From: Prevotella sp.
GTDB taxonomy: Bacteria > Bacteroidota > Bacteroidia > Bacteroidales > Bacteroidaceae
Reading direction: 5' to 3'
DNA length: 64,000 nt
Assembly (NCBI GenBank): GCA_017619755.1
Contig: JAFZRU010000018.1
Coordinates: 29,698-93,697, forward strand
The notes under the pieces were generated by a model. It worked only from the letters and a program-made list of their open reading frames with translations, did no database searches and was not told the DNA's origin. Below are positions 49,596-58,820 of this stretch, in pieces. The translations under genes were made by a program, and so were the position numbers. Positions within the stretch are counted from its first letter, which is position 1; each line of letters opens with the position of its first letter.

Positions 49596-50423
49596 ATGAC
49601 AGAGATATCAGAGCAGACGATTAACATCGAACGCATCCTGAAGGACAAGATGGGTGAAAAGGCGAAATACGTGCCATCATTCGCTGTGAACTGGCTCAAG
49701 CGCATCGTTCACCAGGACGAGGTGAACAAGTTCTTGTGGGAGAGCCGCGACAAAGTGGGCGTGGACTGGCTCGAGGAATGTGTGCGCTACCTCGACATGA
49801 CGCTGCAGATAGAGGGCGAGGAGAACCTGCCGCCGAAGGACGACGGGAAGCTCTACACCTTCGTGAGCAACCATCCCTTGGGCGGAGAGGACGGCGTGGC
49901 GCTCGGCGCCTTCATCGGCCGCCACTACGATGGCAATTTCAAATACTTGGTGAACGACCTGCTGATGAACCTCCCCGGCTTGGCCCCCGTGTCCATCCCC
50001 ATCAACAAGACAGGTAGCCAAGGCCGCAACTTCCCCGCCTTGGTGAATGAGGTGTTCAACAGCGACAGCCACGTCATCATGTTCCCCGCCGGCCTTTGCT
50101 CGCGCAAGACCAACGGCGTGATACGCGACCTGCCGTGGAAGAAGACGTTCATCTCCAAGAGCGTGCAAAGCCATCGCGACGTGGTGCCCATCCATTTCGG
50201 AGGCAGCAACTCCGAGCGCTTCTACCGCATCGCCAACATCTGCAAGACGCTGAACTTGAAGGTGAACATTGCCATGCTCTTCCTCGTGGACGAGATGTAC
50301 AAGAACGTCCACAAAACCTTCCGCGTGGCCGTGGGAAAACCCATCCCGTGGCAGACTTTCGACAAGACACGTACGCCGGCCCAGTGGGCACAGGTGGTGC
50401 AAGACAAGGTATATGAACTGTGA
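49596..50423 (+). CDS. PlsC-type O-acyltransferase, probably glycine/ornithine-lipid O-acylation
   Basis: A 275-residue membrane-associated acyltransferase of the lysophospholipid acyltransferase superfamily. The catalytic H-x5-D motif is SNHPLGGEDG (about 90-99), and the later substrate motif is FPAGLCSR (about 166-173; FPEG in most relatives). PVSIPINK lies between them. Its stop overlaps a GTG that could start the next gene, an N-acyltransferase. The same two-gene order encodes the O- and N-acyltransferases of glycine-lipid synthesis (GlsA/GlsB) in Bacteroides. The pathway assignment is from that context. Confidence 0.82.
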   Translation: MTEISEQTINIERILKDKMGEKAKYVPSFAVNWLKRIVHQDEVNKFLWESRDKVGVDWLEECVRYLDMTLQIEGEENLPPKDDGKLYTFVSNHPLGGEDGVALGAFIGRHYDGNFKYLVNDLLMNLPGLAPVSIPINKTGSQGRNFPALVNEVFNSDSHVIMFPAGLCSRKTNGVIRDLPWKKTFISKSVQSHRDVVPIHFGGSNSERFYRIANICKTLNLKVNIAMLFLVDEMYKNVHKTFRVAVGKPIPWQTFDKTRTPAQWAQVVQDKVYEL

Positions 50424-50443
50424 AACGACCTAAAACAATCGCC

Positions 50444-51454
50444 ATGGAGCCAATCATCCCCCCCGTTGACAAAGAACTTATCAAGAAAGAGCTGACGCCT
50501 GACAAGCGCCTGCGCATGACCAACAAGAGCAACAACCAAATCTATGTCGTTGACATACACGATTCTCCCAACGTGGTCAGGGAAATCGGGCGTCAGCGCG
50601 AGGAGGTGTTCAGAGAGGCGGGAGGAGGCACCGGCAAACCCCTCGACTTGGATGAGTTCGACTTGATGGACAACTGCTACAAGCAGCTCTTGGTGTGGAA
50701 CCCTGAGGAGGAGGAAATCATCGGCGGCTACCGCTACAAACTTGGTACGGAGGTGGACTTCGACGAGAAGGGGCAACCCATCCTCGCCACCAGCCACATG
50801 TTCCACTTCTCCGAGAAATTCATCAAGGAATACCTCCCGCAGACCGTCGAACTCGCCCGCTCATACGTTACGCTGCCCTACCAAAGCAGCCGAAGGGGGG
50901 CGAAGAGCCTCTTCGCACTCGACAACCTGTGGGACGGCTTGGGCGCCCTCACCGTCATCATGCCCAAGGTGAAGTATTTCTTCGGGAAGATGACCATGTA
51001 CCCCTCTTACAACCGCAGGGGGCGCGACATGATTTTGTATTTCCTCAACAAGCATTTCGGCGACAAGGACGACCTCATCACCCCCATGCACCCGCTGAAG
51101 ACGGAGACCGACCCGAAGGAACTGGCTCGTGTGTTGTGCAAGGACGACCTGCGTGAAGACTACCGGCAGCTCTGCCAGGAAATACGCCAGCTCGGCATCA
51201 ACATCCCGCCATTGGTGAACGCCTACATGGGCCTCAGTCCCACCATGAGGATGTTTGGAACGGCCATCAACGACGGCTTCGGCGATGTCGAAGAGACAAG
51301 CATCCTCATCGCCGTGGACGAAATCTTGGAGGAGAAACGCATACGGCACATCGACTCGTACATCCGCGAGCACCCGGAGGTGATGCAGTTCACTTCTGGT
51401 GGCGACGTGGGACGCATCCTCGCCCACCGCTTCGACAAAAGCTCCATCCATTAA
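50444..51454 (+). CDS. GNAT-type N-acyltransferase (hemolysin/OlsB/GlsB family)
   Basis: A 336-residue protein. The ATG at 50444 is chosen; a GTG at 50420 overlapping the upstream stop is possible. It has the OlsB/GlsB-type acetyltransferase-5 core: VREIGRQREEVFREAGGGTG, DLDEFDLMDNCYKQLLVW, EEIIGGYRYKLG and ARSYVTLPYQ. This family transfers a 3-hydroxyacyl chain from acyl carrier protein to the amino group of glycine or ornithine. Together with the upstream O-acyltransferase it should make diacylated amino-acid lipids of the membrane. The substrate amino acid is inferred as glycine for this phylum. Confidence 0.82.
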   Translation: MEPIIPPVDKELIKKELTPDKRLRMTNKSNNQIYVVDIHDSPNVVREIGRQREEVFREAGGGTGKPLDLDEFDLMDNCYKQLLVWNPEEEEIIGGYRYKLGTEVDFDEKGQPILATSHMFHFSEKFIKEYLPQTVELARSYVTLPYQSSRRGAKSLFALDNLWDGLGALTVIMPKVKYFFGKMTMYPSYNRRGRDMILYFLNKHFGDKDDLITPMHPLKTETDPKELARVLCKDDLREDYRQLCQEIRQLGINIPPLVNAYMGLSPTMRMFGTAINDGFGDVEETSILIAVDEILEEKRIRHIDSYIREHPEVMQFTSGGDVGRILAHRFDKSSIH

Positions 51455-51472
51455 ACAGCCAACGACACTTCC

Positions 51473-53887
51473 ATGAAAAAGACACTCTCCTTACTGCTCC
51501 TGCTGCTCCCCTTGGTGGCATGGAGCCAACAAGGTGTGGTAACGCCCCATCCACTCGACACCCGACATTTCCTACTCGATGGTTCCTTGTCCGATGAAGC
51601 CGTGGAAGGCAATCCATTCCTTTTCAACAATTTCCAAAAGGCGGCGGCGCAACTCGCCGATGGAACAGACGACGAACCCATGGTGCTTTACATCGCCCCA
51701 TGGGTTTATTGGGTGGACGACCCCGACGACCCCCGCGTGGCGGTGGGAGAGGGCGGACGAGAGCCTTTTGGCATGACCATCCGCTGCCAGCACCTCCACC
51801 TCGTGGGATTGGGTGAAACCCCGGGTGACGTGGTGCTTGCCTCACAGCGAGGACAGACGCAGGGGGCGGTGGGCAATTTCACCATGTTCGACTTCCACGG
51901 CGACGGCTTGCAGGTGAGCAACCTCACCATGGGCAACTACTGCAACGTGGACTTGGACTACCCGGCACGGCCGCAACTCGGCAGGAAGAAGCGCAGCACC
52001 GCCATCACCCAGGCCCATGTGGCATACTGCCACGGCGACCGCGTGGTGGCACGCAACGTGCGCTTCATCAGCCGCCTCAATATGAACCCCCTCAACGGCG
52101 CCAAGCGCATCCTCTACGACCATTGCCACATGGAGTGTACCGACGACGCGCTCACCGGCAACGGGGTCTATCTGCACTGCGACTTCGACTTCTACGGACA
52201 GAAGCCTTTTTATACCACGCACCCCGCCGGAGCGGTGATGCTCGACTGCGACTTCCACTTGCGGGGAGGGGCTGCTGACGCCTATTTCTGCAAGGCTCCC
52301 GGCCCCCTCACGCTCATCGACTGCCGCTTCCACACCTCACGACCCGTCACCATCGGATGGACCCCTTATCCCACTCCATGGCTCCGCTGCCAACAAGCCA
52401 ATGTCACCCTCAACGGAGAGCCGCTGTTCGTGGGCGCCGACCACCCGGAATGTACCATTGACATCAGCAACCTGCCAATCTTGAAGGCATATAAGGATGC
52501 TGGAGGCTACAACGTGGATGGTCTGCTCGCCGGAGACGATGGGTGGCGACCTTTGGGCAGCGGGCCGGCCAACGCCGCCGCCACCAACCTCACGATTGCT
52601 CCTCGCACCGCCACCGTACAGACGGACGGTGAGCCACTCCTGCTACAGGCCAACCTCCGCCGACACGGAGGATATGCTATAGGTGAGAAGCCTCTTTTGA
52701 AATGGAGCGTGACTGGAGGATCGGCGGGCTGTGTGACGCTGACCGACCAAGGCGACGGCACCTGCCTCGTCACGTCGCATCACCAAGGCGACGAGCCGAT
52801 GGACATCGTGGTGACAGCCACCACACCCGACGGTCTGCAAGGAGCGGCGGGCGTGACGTTGCTCGCTGCACCACTGCCGCCGCCCACCCTGAAAGGCAAG
52901 CCTGCCATCAAGGTGAAGGACGGTGTGGCCACGCTCAACTACCAACTGGAAGACGGGGCGCACGGAGACCGTAGCGACGTGACTTGGCTTTTAGCCGACG
53001 ACAAGGAGGGACGGGAGGCCGTCACCGTGGCCGTCACCACTGGCGAGCCATTGCGTCAGTACTGCCTGAAGGGCAGCGACGCCGGAAAAGTGCTGATGGC
53101 AAGAATAAGACCCCGCCAGGCACGGAGCGACCATGGTGAGACGGTAGAGGTGGTGTATGGAAAGGTGAAGCGCATAAAAGCTGATGACAAGGAACTGACC
53201 ACCGACTTCTCCGACTTCCCCTGCCAGTGGCAGCCCTTGGTGAAGGAAGGTTTCTGGACGGTGGACGGCTACAAACCAGCCGACACGGCGGAATATCCAT
53301 GGTTCTTCGACCCCTCGCGCCCCATGTGGGCGTATGGCGAGGGCTTCAACGGAGCAGTGGGGAAGGGTTTGTTGCAGGCGCAGCGCGGCGCCAGGATGAT
53401 GTTCACCCCCGTCGCCAAGACCTATGGCGACATGGAGGTGACGCTCGACGTGGACCCCACGAAGACCGCCGGACAAGGTTTTGGTAGCGCGACTGGGCAA
53501 TACATGGATGTCTGCTTGAAATTTGACACACGCACGCTCACTGGATACGCCTTGCGCATCATACGCACCACGAAACACGCGAAGGCGGTGGACTTCCAAT
53601 TGATGCACTACGACCACGGCGTGACCACGCCCCTTGGCGAGGCAGTGAGCGCCACCTGCTACCGCACGGGATGCCATATCAAGGTGAGTTGCCATGGCGA
53701 CTTGCTCACGGCCTATGTCACCACCGACACCCCACTACCAGAGCCAGACGACCCCGCACTGCGCAAGGAGGTGCATCTTTCGGCACGGGTCAGCCCGGAC
53801 ACCCACGGCGGCTTCTGCCTCCAGCACACCGGCTCCTGCGGGGAGAGCACCACCATGCTTCACCGACTGAGCATCAAGTGGCTATAG
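51473..53887 (+). CDS. Secreted right-handed beta-helix protein, pectinesterase-like
   Basis: An 804-residue exported protein (signal MKKTLSLLLLLLPLVAWSQQ). Residues ~50-340 form a parallel beta-helix with a pectinesterase-like layout: HLHLVGLGETPGDVVLASQ, FDFHGDGLQVSNLTMGNY, GDRVVARNVRFISRLNM, DHCHMECTDDALTGNG and AVMLDCDFHLRGGAADAYF. The canonical CE8 QDTL is not clear, so esterase activity is uncertain. Then come Ig-like segments (~400-560) and a C-terminal lectin-like domain (~590-800) with YMDVCLKFDTRTLTGYALRI. It starts 18 bp after the N-acyltransferase and may be read from the same promoter. Its TAG stop is part of the CTATAG array. Confidence 0.65.
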   Translation: MKKTLSLLLLLLPLVAWSQQGVVTPHPLDTRHFLLDGSLSDEAVEGNPFLFNNFQKAAAQLADGTDDEPMVLYIAPWVYWVDDPDDPRVAVGEGGREPFGMTIRCQHLHLVGLGETPGDVVLASQRGQTQGAVGNFTMFDFHGDGLQVSNLTMGNYCNVDLDYPARPQLGRKKRSTAITQAHVAYCHGDRVVARNVRFISRLNMNPLNGAKRILYDHCHMECTDDALTGNGVYLHCDFDFYGQKPFYTTHPAGAVMLDCDFHLRGGAADAYFCKAPGPLTLIDCRFHTSRPVTIGWTPYPTPWLRCQQANVTLNGEPLFVGADHPECTIDISNLPILKAYKDAGGYNVDGLLAGDDGWRPLGSGPANAAATNLTIAPRTATVQTDGEPLLLQANLRRHGGYAIGEKPLLKWSVTGGSAGCVTLTDQGDGTCLVTSHHQGDEPMDIVVTATTPDGLQGAAGVTLLAAPLPPPTLKGKPAIKVKDGVATLNYQLEDGAHGDRSDVTWLLADDKEGREAVTVAVTTGEPLRQYCLKGSDAGKVLMARIRPRQARSDHGETVEVVYGKVKRIKADDKELTTDFSDFPCQWQPLVKEGFWTVDGYKPADTAEYPWFFDPSRPMWAYGEGFNGAVGKGLLQAQRGARMMFTPVAKTYGDMEVTLDVDPTKTAGQGFGSATGQYMDVCLKFDTRTLTGYALRIIRTTKHAKAVDFQLMHYDHGVTTPLGEAVSATCYRTGCHIKVSCHGDLLTAYVTTDTPLPEPDDPALRKEVHLSARVSPDTHGGFCLQHTGSCGESTTMLHRLSIKWL

Positions 53888-53941
53888 ACTCTATAGTTTC
53901 TATAGCTACTATAGCTTCTATAGTTTCTATAGCCCCTATAC
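53882..53941. repeat. 9-bp tandem array of CTATAG palindromes between convergent genes
   Basis: CTATAG begins at 53882, 53891, 53900, 53909, 53918 and 53927, and CTATAC at 53936. The period is exactly 9 bp with varying 3-bp spacers. The first unit gives the TAG stop of the rightward gene and the last gives the TAG stop of the leftward dGTPase gene, so the array is the whole intergenic space. Confidence 0.85.
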
Positions 53942-55273
53942 TATCGGCAGAGAGATGCCATTGATTTTCTGGTAGATGTCGAGGGCATAGACGTCGGTCA
54001 TGCCGCTGATGTAGTCGATGACGGCCATGAGGCGCGTTTCGAGGTCGGGGGAGATGATGTCGTACTGGCTGCTCACACGGTTGATGAGTTGCTGCGAGTA
54101 GTAGCGGTCGGGGCTTACCACGGCTTCGGTCATTTTCTCCATGAGCGTCTCGATGATTTTGTAGCCGGAAAGTTCAACGTCGAGCACTGGCTTGCTGTTG
54201 TAGATGCGGCTGCGCGACACCTTCTCGCAACGTTTGTAGGCTTCGCGGATGTCGGGACGCACATGGTCGAGAAGGCTGCCTGTCAGTTCGCCACGGAGGA
54301 TGGCCTCCTCGTTGTCGGCAAAGGCTTGTGCACATGCATGCTCCAAGAGGCCGATGACCGAGGCCCTCATATACACCACTTGTTCGTTGCGGTCGTCGAT
54401 GCCCTCGTCGATGATGCGTTGGAGCATCTTCTCACGCACCTCCGGGGAGAAGAAGCCGAGCAGCAGGTCGGAGGTTTCCTCGAAGGAGAGGATTTTCAGT
54501 TTGTGAGCATCCTCGATGTCCATGATTTCATAGCAGATGTCGTCGGCGGCTTCCACGACATACACCAAGGGATGGCGGGCGTAGCGCACGCCGGACGGAG
54601 TCTCCTCTATCAGCCTTAGTCCCAAGTCGGAGGCAATCTTCCGGAAGGTCCCCTCCTCGGAGTGGAAGAAACCAAACTTCCCCTTTTTGCCCGCCATGGT
54701 TGACGTGTGGGGGTATTTGACGATGGAGGCCAAGGTGGTGTAGGTGAGGACGAAGCCTCCCTCGCGGCGTCCCTTGAAACGGTGCGCCAAGAGGCGGAAG
54801 GCGTTGGCATTGCCCTCGAAATGGGTGATGTCGCTCCAGAAGGTCGTGCTCACCTGCTCCTCCAATCGAGAGCCGGGGCCTTCGGTGAAGAAGGTCTGGA
54901 TGGCTCTCTCGCCGGAGTGTCCGAAGGGTGGGTTGCCCATATCGTGCGCCAAGCAGGCGGCGGAGACGATGGAACCGATTTCCTCGAAGAGCGTGCCGCG
55001 CAGCTCAGGGTGCTTGTCGGTGAGGCGGCGGGCGATGTCGTTGCCGAGCGACATGCCCACGCTCGATACCTCCAAACTGTGGGTCAGGCGGTTGTGTACG
55101 AAGATGCTTCCGGGCAGCGGAAACACCTGCGTTTTGTTTTGAAGGCGGCGGAAGGGTGCGGAGAAGAGCAGCCGGTCGCTGTCGCGCTTGAATTCCGAAC
55201 GGTCGTCGTGACGCTGCACATGGCGGTCTTCCTGCCCCAAACGTTTGTTGGAGATGAGATGGTGCCAGTCCAT
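53936..55273 (-). CDS. dgt: dGTP triphosphohydrolase (dGTPase)
   Basis: A 445-residue HD-domain enzyme from the ATG at 55273 (MDWHHLISNKRLG). The N-terminal FKRDSDRLLFSAPFRRLQNKTQVFPL and FVHNRLTHSLEVSSV carry the first His. The HD motif is CLAHDMGNPPFGHSGE (about 120-135). The second half contains VEAADDICYEIMDIEDAHKL with the last metal Asp. It hydrolyses dGTP to deoxyguanosine and triphosphate and so affects nucleotide pools. Family members have been linked to phage resistance. It lies 4 bp after the upstream GH43 gene. Confidence 0.93.
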   Translation of the reverse strand: MDWHHLISNKRLGQEDRHVQRHDDRSEFKRDSDRLLFSAPFRRLQNKTQVFPLPGSIFVHNRLTHSLEVSSVGMSLGNDIARRLTDKHPELRGTLFEEIGSIVSAACLAHDMGNPPFGHSGERAIQTFFTEGPGSRLEEQVSTTFWSDITHFEGNANAFRLLAHRFKGRREGGFVLTYTTLASIVKYPHTSTMAGKKGKFGFFHSEEGTFRKIASDLGLRLIEETPSGVRYARHPLVYVVEAADDICYEIMDIEDAHKLKILSFEETSDLLLGFFSPEVREKMLQRIIDEGIDDRNEQVVYMRASVIGLLEHACAQAFADNEEAILRGELTGSLLDHVRPDIREAYKRCEKVSRSRIYNSKPVLDVELSGYKIIETLMEKMTEAVVSPDRYYSQQLINRVSSQYDIISPDLETRLMAVIDYISGMTDVYALDIYQKINGISLPIV

Positions 55274-55277
55274 GGGT

Positions 55278-56930
55278 TTATTTGAACACAAAGTCCTCGA
55301 GGATGCAGAGCGACTTCTCCGGCGTGTCGGAGGAGAAGGTGAAGAAGATGGCGTGCTTGCCGGTGAGTTCCTTGAGAGCGGGGAGGTCGGCAGACAGTTC
55401 GGTAGATTGCTGGGGCATGTCGCTCTTCAGTTCGATGGTGCCTAAGAGTTGTCCGCCCTTGGAGGCCCAGGGGCTGTCGGCCATCACCTGGATGGTGCCT
55501 TCTACTCCTTCCGGGATGAGGCGCAGGAGGAGTTGGAGGTCCTTGCCTTTCGTACCTGTGAAATTGAAATACTTGTATCCCACGATGGAGCCGTTGGTGT
55601 TGTTCACCACGCGGTTGGTGTTGTTGCGGAGGGCGTAGGGAGCCTCAAACTTGTCGTCGGTGCCGTAGGAACTTTCCACGTAGGAGCCGTAGAAGACGTT
55701 GTTGGGCCACTGGTGCTCGGCCACCTTGGGGCCGGTGAGCCAGCAGGCGATGCCGGCGGAGTGACGCTCCAGCGGGTCGAGGCCGTCAAGAGAAAAACCT
55801 TCAGAGTTGTATTCTCCCTCCGAGATGGTCACCTTTCCGCCGGTGCCCTCTTCCACCTTCACGTCGATGGGAGCCACCATGGCTTGCCTTGCAAACTCGT
55901 CGAGACCTGTCTGCCGGTGGTAGAACACATACCATTTTCCGTTGATTTCGCAGATGCTACCGTGGGTGTTGCCGGAGACCACAGCCGAGGCGATGGTGTT
56001 GCCTTGCTCGTCGGTTTCACGGGCGCGGCCATCGATGATGGTGCCGCCGTAGGTCCACGGTCCCAAGGGTTGGTCGCTGTAGGCGTAGGCGAGGGTGTAG
56101 TTGGTGTCGGGCAGTCCGAATTCTCCGTCTTTCGTCCAGCGGCTATAGATGAACACGTACTTGTCCTTGATCTTGCGGATGGAGGAGGCCTCGAAGAAAC
56201 GGAAGTCTCCCGGCTGGTTCTTACCGGAAACCATGTCCTCCACCACCTTGGCGTCAGGCTTCACCGTGGCCATCGTAGCGGGGTCGAGTTCGGCGCCGTA
56301 TGACCGCTCGAAGCCCCAGTAGCCATAGACGCGGCCATCGTCATCGACAAAGACGGCGGGGTCGAAGCGCAGCACGCCATCGGTCAGCCCCGGGTCGTCG
56401 GCGTTCCAGTTGCACACCTCGAAGGGACCGTCGGGACGGTTGCTCTTGGCTATGAGTCCGTTGCGCGGCCCCACTTGGTCATTGGGATAGAGGTAGTAGG
56501 TTTTCGTGCCGTCGGGGGCGGTCACCAAGGTGACGTCGGGGGCGAAAAGCACGTCGGCGGTGCCGGCGGAGTCGAAAGGCTCGCCCTTGGCGTTCTTATC
56601 CACTCGCAGGATTTCTCCGTCGTAACGCCAGTGGTTCAGGTCGTCTGTGGAGGCTGACCACACCACGAGCTCCAAGCCGCAGTAGTCGGTGATTCGGCTA
56701 TCGTGGGAGCCATAGATATAGACACGCTGCTTTCCGGGGTTGTCGGGGTCCTCGAAGACGTAAGGCTCGCCGTCGGGGATGTGCTCCCACATGGGAAGGA
56801 AGGGGTTGCCCACGGTGGTCAGTTCGCTTTTCGCGGGGGTGCCTGTCTCGGTACAGGCCGTCAGTGCCAGGCAACAAGCTGCCGTGGCGACGGTGGTGAG
56901 GATGGTGCCTCCAACAGTTTTCTTTCTCAT
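55278..56930 (-). CDS. GH43-like glycoside hydrolase lipoprotein
   Basis: A 550-residue surface or periplasmic lipoprotein with lipobox LALTAC (Cys 26). A five-bladed beta-propeller covers ~45-370, starting NPFLPMWEHIPDGEPYVFED. LFAPDVTLV, FDPAVFVDDDGRVYGYWGF and RFFEASSIRKIKDKYVFIY carry the acidic residues expected of GH43, with Asp in FAPDV/FDPAV and the acid Glu in FEASS. The C-terminal ~150 residues are a CBM6-like sandwich (VVNNTNGSIVGYKYFNF). It likely removes arabinose or xylose units from plant glycans. It has its own consensus promoter and is divergent from a second GH43 gene. Confidence 0.82.
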   Translation of the reverse strand: MRKKTVGGTILTTVATAACCLALTACTETGTPAKSELTTVGNPFLPMWEHIPDGEPYVFEDPDNPGKQRVYIYGSHDSRITDYCGLELVVWSASTDDLNHWRYDGEILRVDKNAKGEPFDSAGTADVLFAPDVTLVTAPDGTKTYYLYPNDQVGPRNGLIAKSNRPDGPFEVCNWNADDPGLTDGVLRFDPAVFVDDDGRVYGYWGFERSYGAELDPATMATVKPDAKVVEDMVSGKNQPGDFRFFEASSIRKIKDKYVFIYSRWTKDGEFGLPDTNYTLAYAYSDQPLGPWTYGGTIIDGRARETDEQGNTIASAVVSGNTHGSICEINGKWYVFYHRQTGLDEFARQAMVAPIDVKVEEGTGGKVTISEGEYNSEGFSLDGLDPLERHSAGIACWLTGPKVAEHQWPNNVFYGSYVESSYGTDDKFEAPYALRNNTNRVVNNTNGSIVGYKYFNFTGTKGKDLQLLLRLIPEGVEGTIQVMADSPWASKGGQLLGTIELKSDMPQQSTELSADLPALKELTGKHAIFFTFSSDTPEKSLCILEDFVFK

Positions 56931-56958
56931 TTCAAGTAGGTGTTAAGGTAATGATATG

Positions 56959-56989
56959 CAAAGATAGTGCAAGGTGAGCGAAATGCAAA
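56959..56989 (-). promoter_or_regulatory. Consensus promoter of the GH43 lipoprotein
   Basis: TTTG (56989-56986), 19-bp spacer, TATCTTTG (56966-56959) on the minus strand. The leader is about 20 nt. Confidence 0.65.
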
Positions 56990-57027
56990 ATAAAAGACGT
57001 AGTTTTTTATTTTCATTTCCGAACCGT

Positions 57028-57081
57028 AGCCTATCTTCGCGCCAGCAGAGTAGTGCAGCCTATCTTCGCGCCAGCAGAGTA
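57028..57081 (+). repeat. Two 25-bp direct repeats between divergent GH43 genes
   Basis: AGCCTATCTTCGCGCCAGCA-GAGTA occurs at 57028-57052 and 57057-57081 without mismatch, a 29-bp period, close to three helical turns. It lies between the two divergent promoters, where an activator site would be expected. Confidence 0.75.
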
Positions 57082-57140
57082 CGACTTTTCCATGAGAAAA
57101 AGACATCTTCCAAGTTTTTTGCATGGAAACGTGCTATTTG

Positions 57141-57172
57141 TTTGGCTTCCATCGTTTTTTTTCGTATCTTTA
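57141..57172 (+). promoter_or_regulatory. Promoter of the rightward GH43 gene
   Basis: TTTG (57141-57144), 20-bp spacer, TATCTTTA (57165-57172; G to A at the last position). The start would be near 57179, which excludes upstream start codons of the long frame and supports the ATG at 57244. Confidence 0.55.
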
Positions 57173-57243
57173 CGGCGCAAATGCAAAACCAAGTTGTTAT
57201 GACAAGTGAAAAGGAAAGAAGATACTTCCAACTCTATTTTGGG

Positions 57244-58779
57244 ATGAAATATGGTATGTGCCGCATGACGGCCCTTCTCCTGCTCCTCCTTTCCGGGGTG
57301 TGGGTGGCTTTCGCACAGGGTCGCCTTGACTGGGGCGACCAAGGCAATGGCACGTACAAGAATCCGGTGCTCAATGCCGACTACTCCGACCCCGATGTCA
57401 TCCGCGTGGGCGACATATACTACATGGTGGCGAGCGACTTCCATTACATCGGCATGCAGGTGTTGGAGTCCGCCGATATGGTCAACTGGCGGTTGGTGAG
57501 TCAGGTGTATGCACGTTTCGACCTCCCCGGATGGGATGCCAACAACCATTACGCCGGTGGGTCGTGGGCGCCGAGCATACGATGGCACAACGGACGTTTC
57601 TATATCTATTTCTGCACACCCGACGAGGGGCTCTTCATGACCACAGCCGACAGCGCCGAAGGACCATGGGCACCATTGCACTGCGTCAAGGCGGTGGAGA
57701 AATGGGAAGACCCTTGTCCGCTGTTTGACGATGACGGCAAGGTGTATTTGGGGCGCAGCCGACATGGTGCCGGCCCCATTATCGTACACCGCATGTCGGA
57801 CGATGGACGCGAACTGCTCGACGACGGCGTGACGGTTTATACCGGTCCCGTGGCGGAAGGTACGAAGTGGATGAAGCGCAACGGATACTACTACCTCGTC
57901 ATTCCCGAAGGTGGAGTGGGAGAGGGTTGGCAGACGGTGCTGCGCTCTAAAAACGTATATGGGCCGTATGAGAAGCGCGTGGTGCTTGAACAGGGTTCCA
58001 CGATGGTGAACGGCCCTCACCAAGGAGCCTTGGTGGACACACCCGAAGGGGAGTGGTGGTTCTATCATTTCCAATCGACCCCCGCCTTGGGGCGCGTGGT
58101 GCATTTGCAGCCCGCAAGGTGGTGCGACGACTGGCCGCTGATGGGTGTTGACATCGACGGCAACGGCATTGGCGAGCCTGTGGCGGTGTGGACGAAGCCT
58201 GCAACGGGCGTAGAGGCTTCGCCGTCGCTTCCCGACACCTCCGACGAGTTTTCCTCCCGACAGTTGGGGCTGCAGTGGCAGTGGTGCCACAATCCTGACA
58301 ACGCCCATTGGAGCCTCGACGAGCGTCCCGGATGGTTGACACTTGACGCCCTGCCCGCCAACAACTTGAAAGAGACCCGCAACATGCTCACGCAGAAAGT
58401 GATGGGGTATGTTGGGGAAGCAACCACAATGATGGACTGCCGTCGTTTCGCTCCCTCCACACATGGTGGTTTGCTGTGTATGGGGAAATCTTTCCGGTGC
58501 ATGGCAGTAGGACCAGAGGGCCTCTACGTAGAGGTCGATGGCCGACGTGAACTGCTCATAGAAAAAAAGCCCGCCCGCGTGTGGCTCCGCATCACCCTCG
58601 ATGCCGTCACCAACCTTCATCAGTTCAGTTACAGCACCGATGGCAAGCGCTTCATCCCTGCCGGTGAGCCTTTCCAGATGCAGGCCGGCTACTGGAAGGG
58701 GATTCGTGTTGGACTTTTCTGCCACGGCGAGGCTGGGAAGGCGCAATTCGACTTCTTCAAGTATGAGATTGTAAGGTAG
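57244..58779 (+). CDS. GH43 beta-xylosidase/arabinofuranosidase-like enzyme, secreted
   Basis: From the ATG at 57244 the protein has 511 residues and a good signal peptide (MCRMTALLLLLLSGVWVAFA). The longer frame from 56974 crosses the promoter. The propeller has the three GH43 acidic residues: Asp in NADYSDPDVIRVGDIYYM (catalytic base), Asp in WEDPCPLFDDDGKVYLG (pKa modulator) and Glu in VAEGTKWMKRNGYYYL (acid). WAPSIRWHNGRFYIYF is also typical. The C-terminal ~190 residues are a concanavalin-like beta-xylosidase domain (FSSRQLGLQWQWCHNPDN). It probably releases xylose or arabinose from xylan fragments. Confidence 0.88.
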   Translation: MKYGMCRMTALLLLLLSGVWVAFAQGRLDWGDQGNGTYKNPVLNADYSDPDVIRVGDIYYMVASDFHYIGMQVLESADMVNWRLVSQVYARFDLPGWDANNHYAGGSWAPSIRWHNGRFYIYFCTPDEGLFMTTADSAEGPWAPLHCVKAVEKWEDPCPLFDDDGKVYLGRSRHGAGPIIVHRMSDDGRELLDDGVTVYTGPVAEGTKWMKRNGYYYLVIPEGGVGEGWQTVLRSKNVYGPYEKRVVLEQGSTMVNGPHQGALVDTPEGEWWFYHFQSTPALGRVVHLQPARWCDDWPLMGVDIDGNGIGEPVAVWTKPATGVEASPSLPDTSDEFSSRQLGLQWQWCHNPDNAHWSLDERPGWLTLDALPANNLKETRNMLTQKVMGYVGEATTMMDCRRFAPSTHGGLLCMGKSFRCMAVGPEGLYVEVDGRRELLIEKKPARVWLRITLDAVTNLHQFSYSTDGKRFIPAGEPFQMQAGYWKGIRVGLFCHGEAGKAQFDFFKYEIVR

Positions 58780-58820
58780 GGTTGGGTGAATCTCAATTAT
58801 TCGACAATTTTTCGTGCTGT

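Noticed and set aside
53936-55273. dGTPase as part of a phage-defence operon
   Set aside because: It adjoins a GH43 gene and no defence gene. A housekeeping role is as likely.
56974-57243. Upstream extension of the rightward GH43 gene from 56974
   Set aside because: The extension would run through both 25-bp repeats and the consensus promoter at 57141-57172. The ATG at 57244 gives a proper signal peptide.
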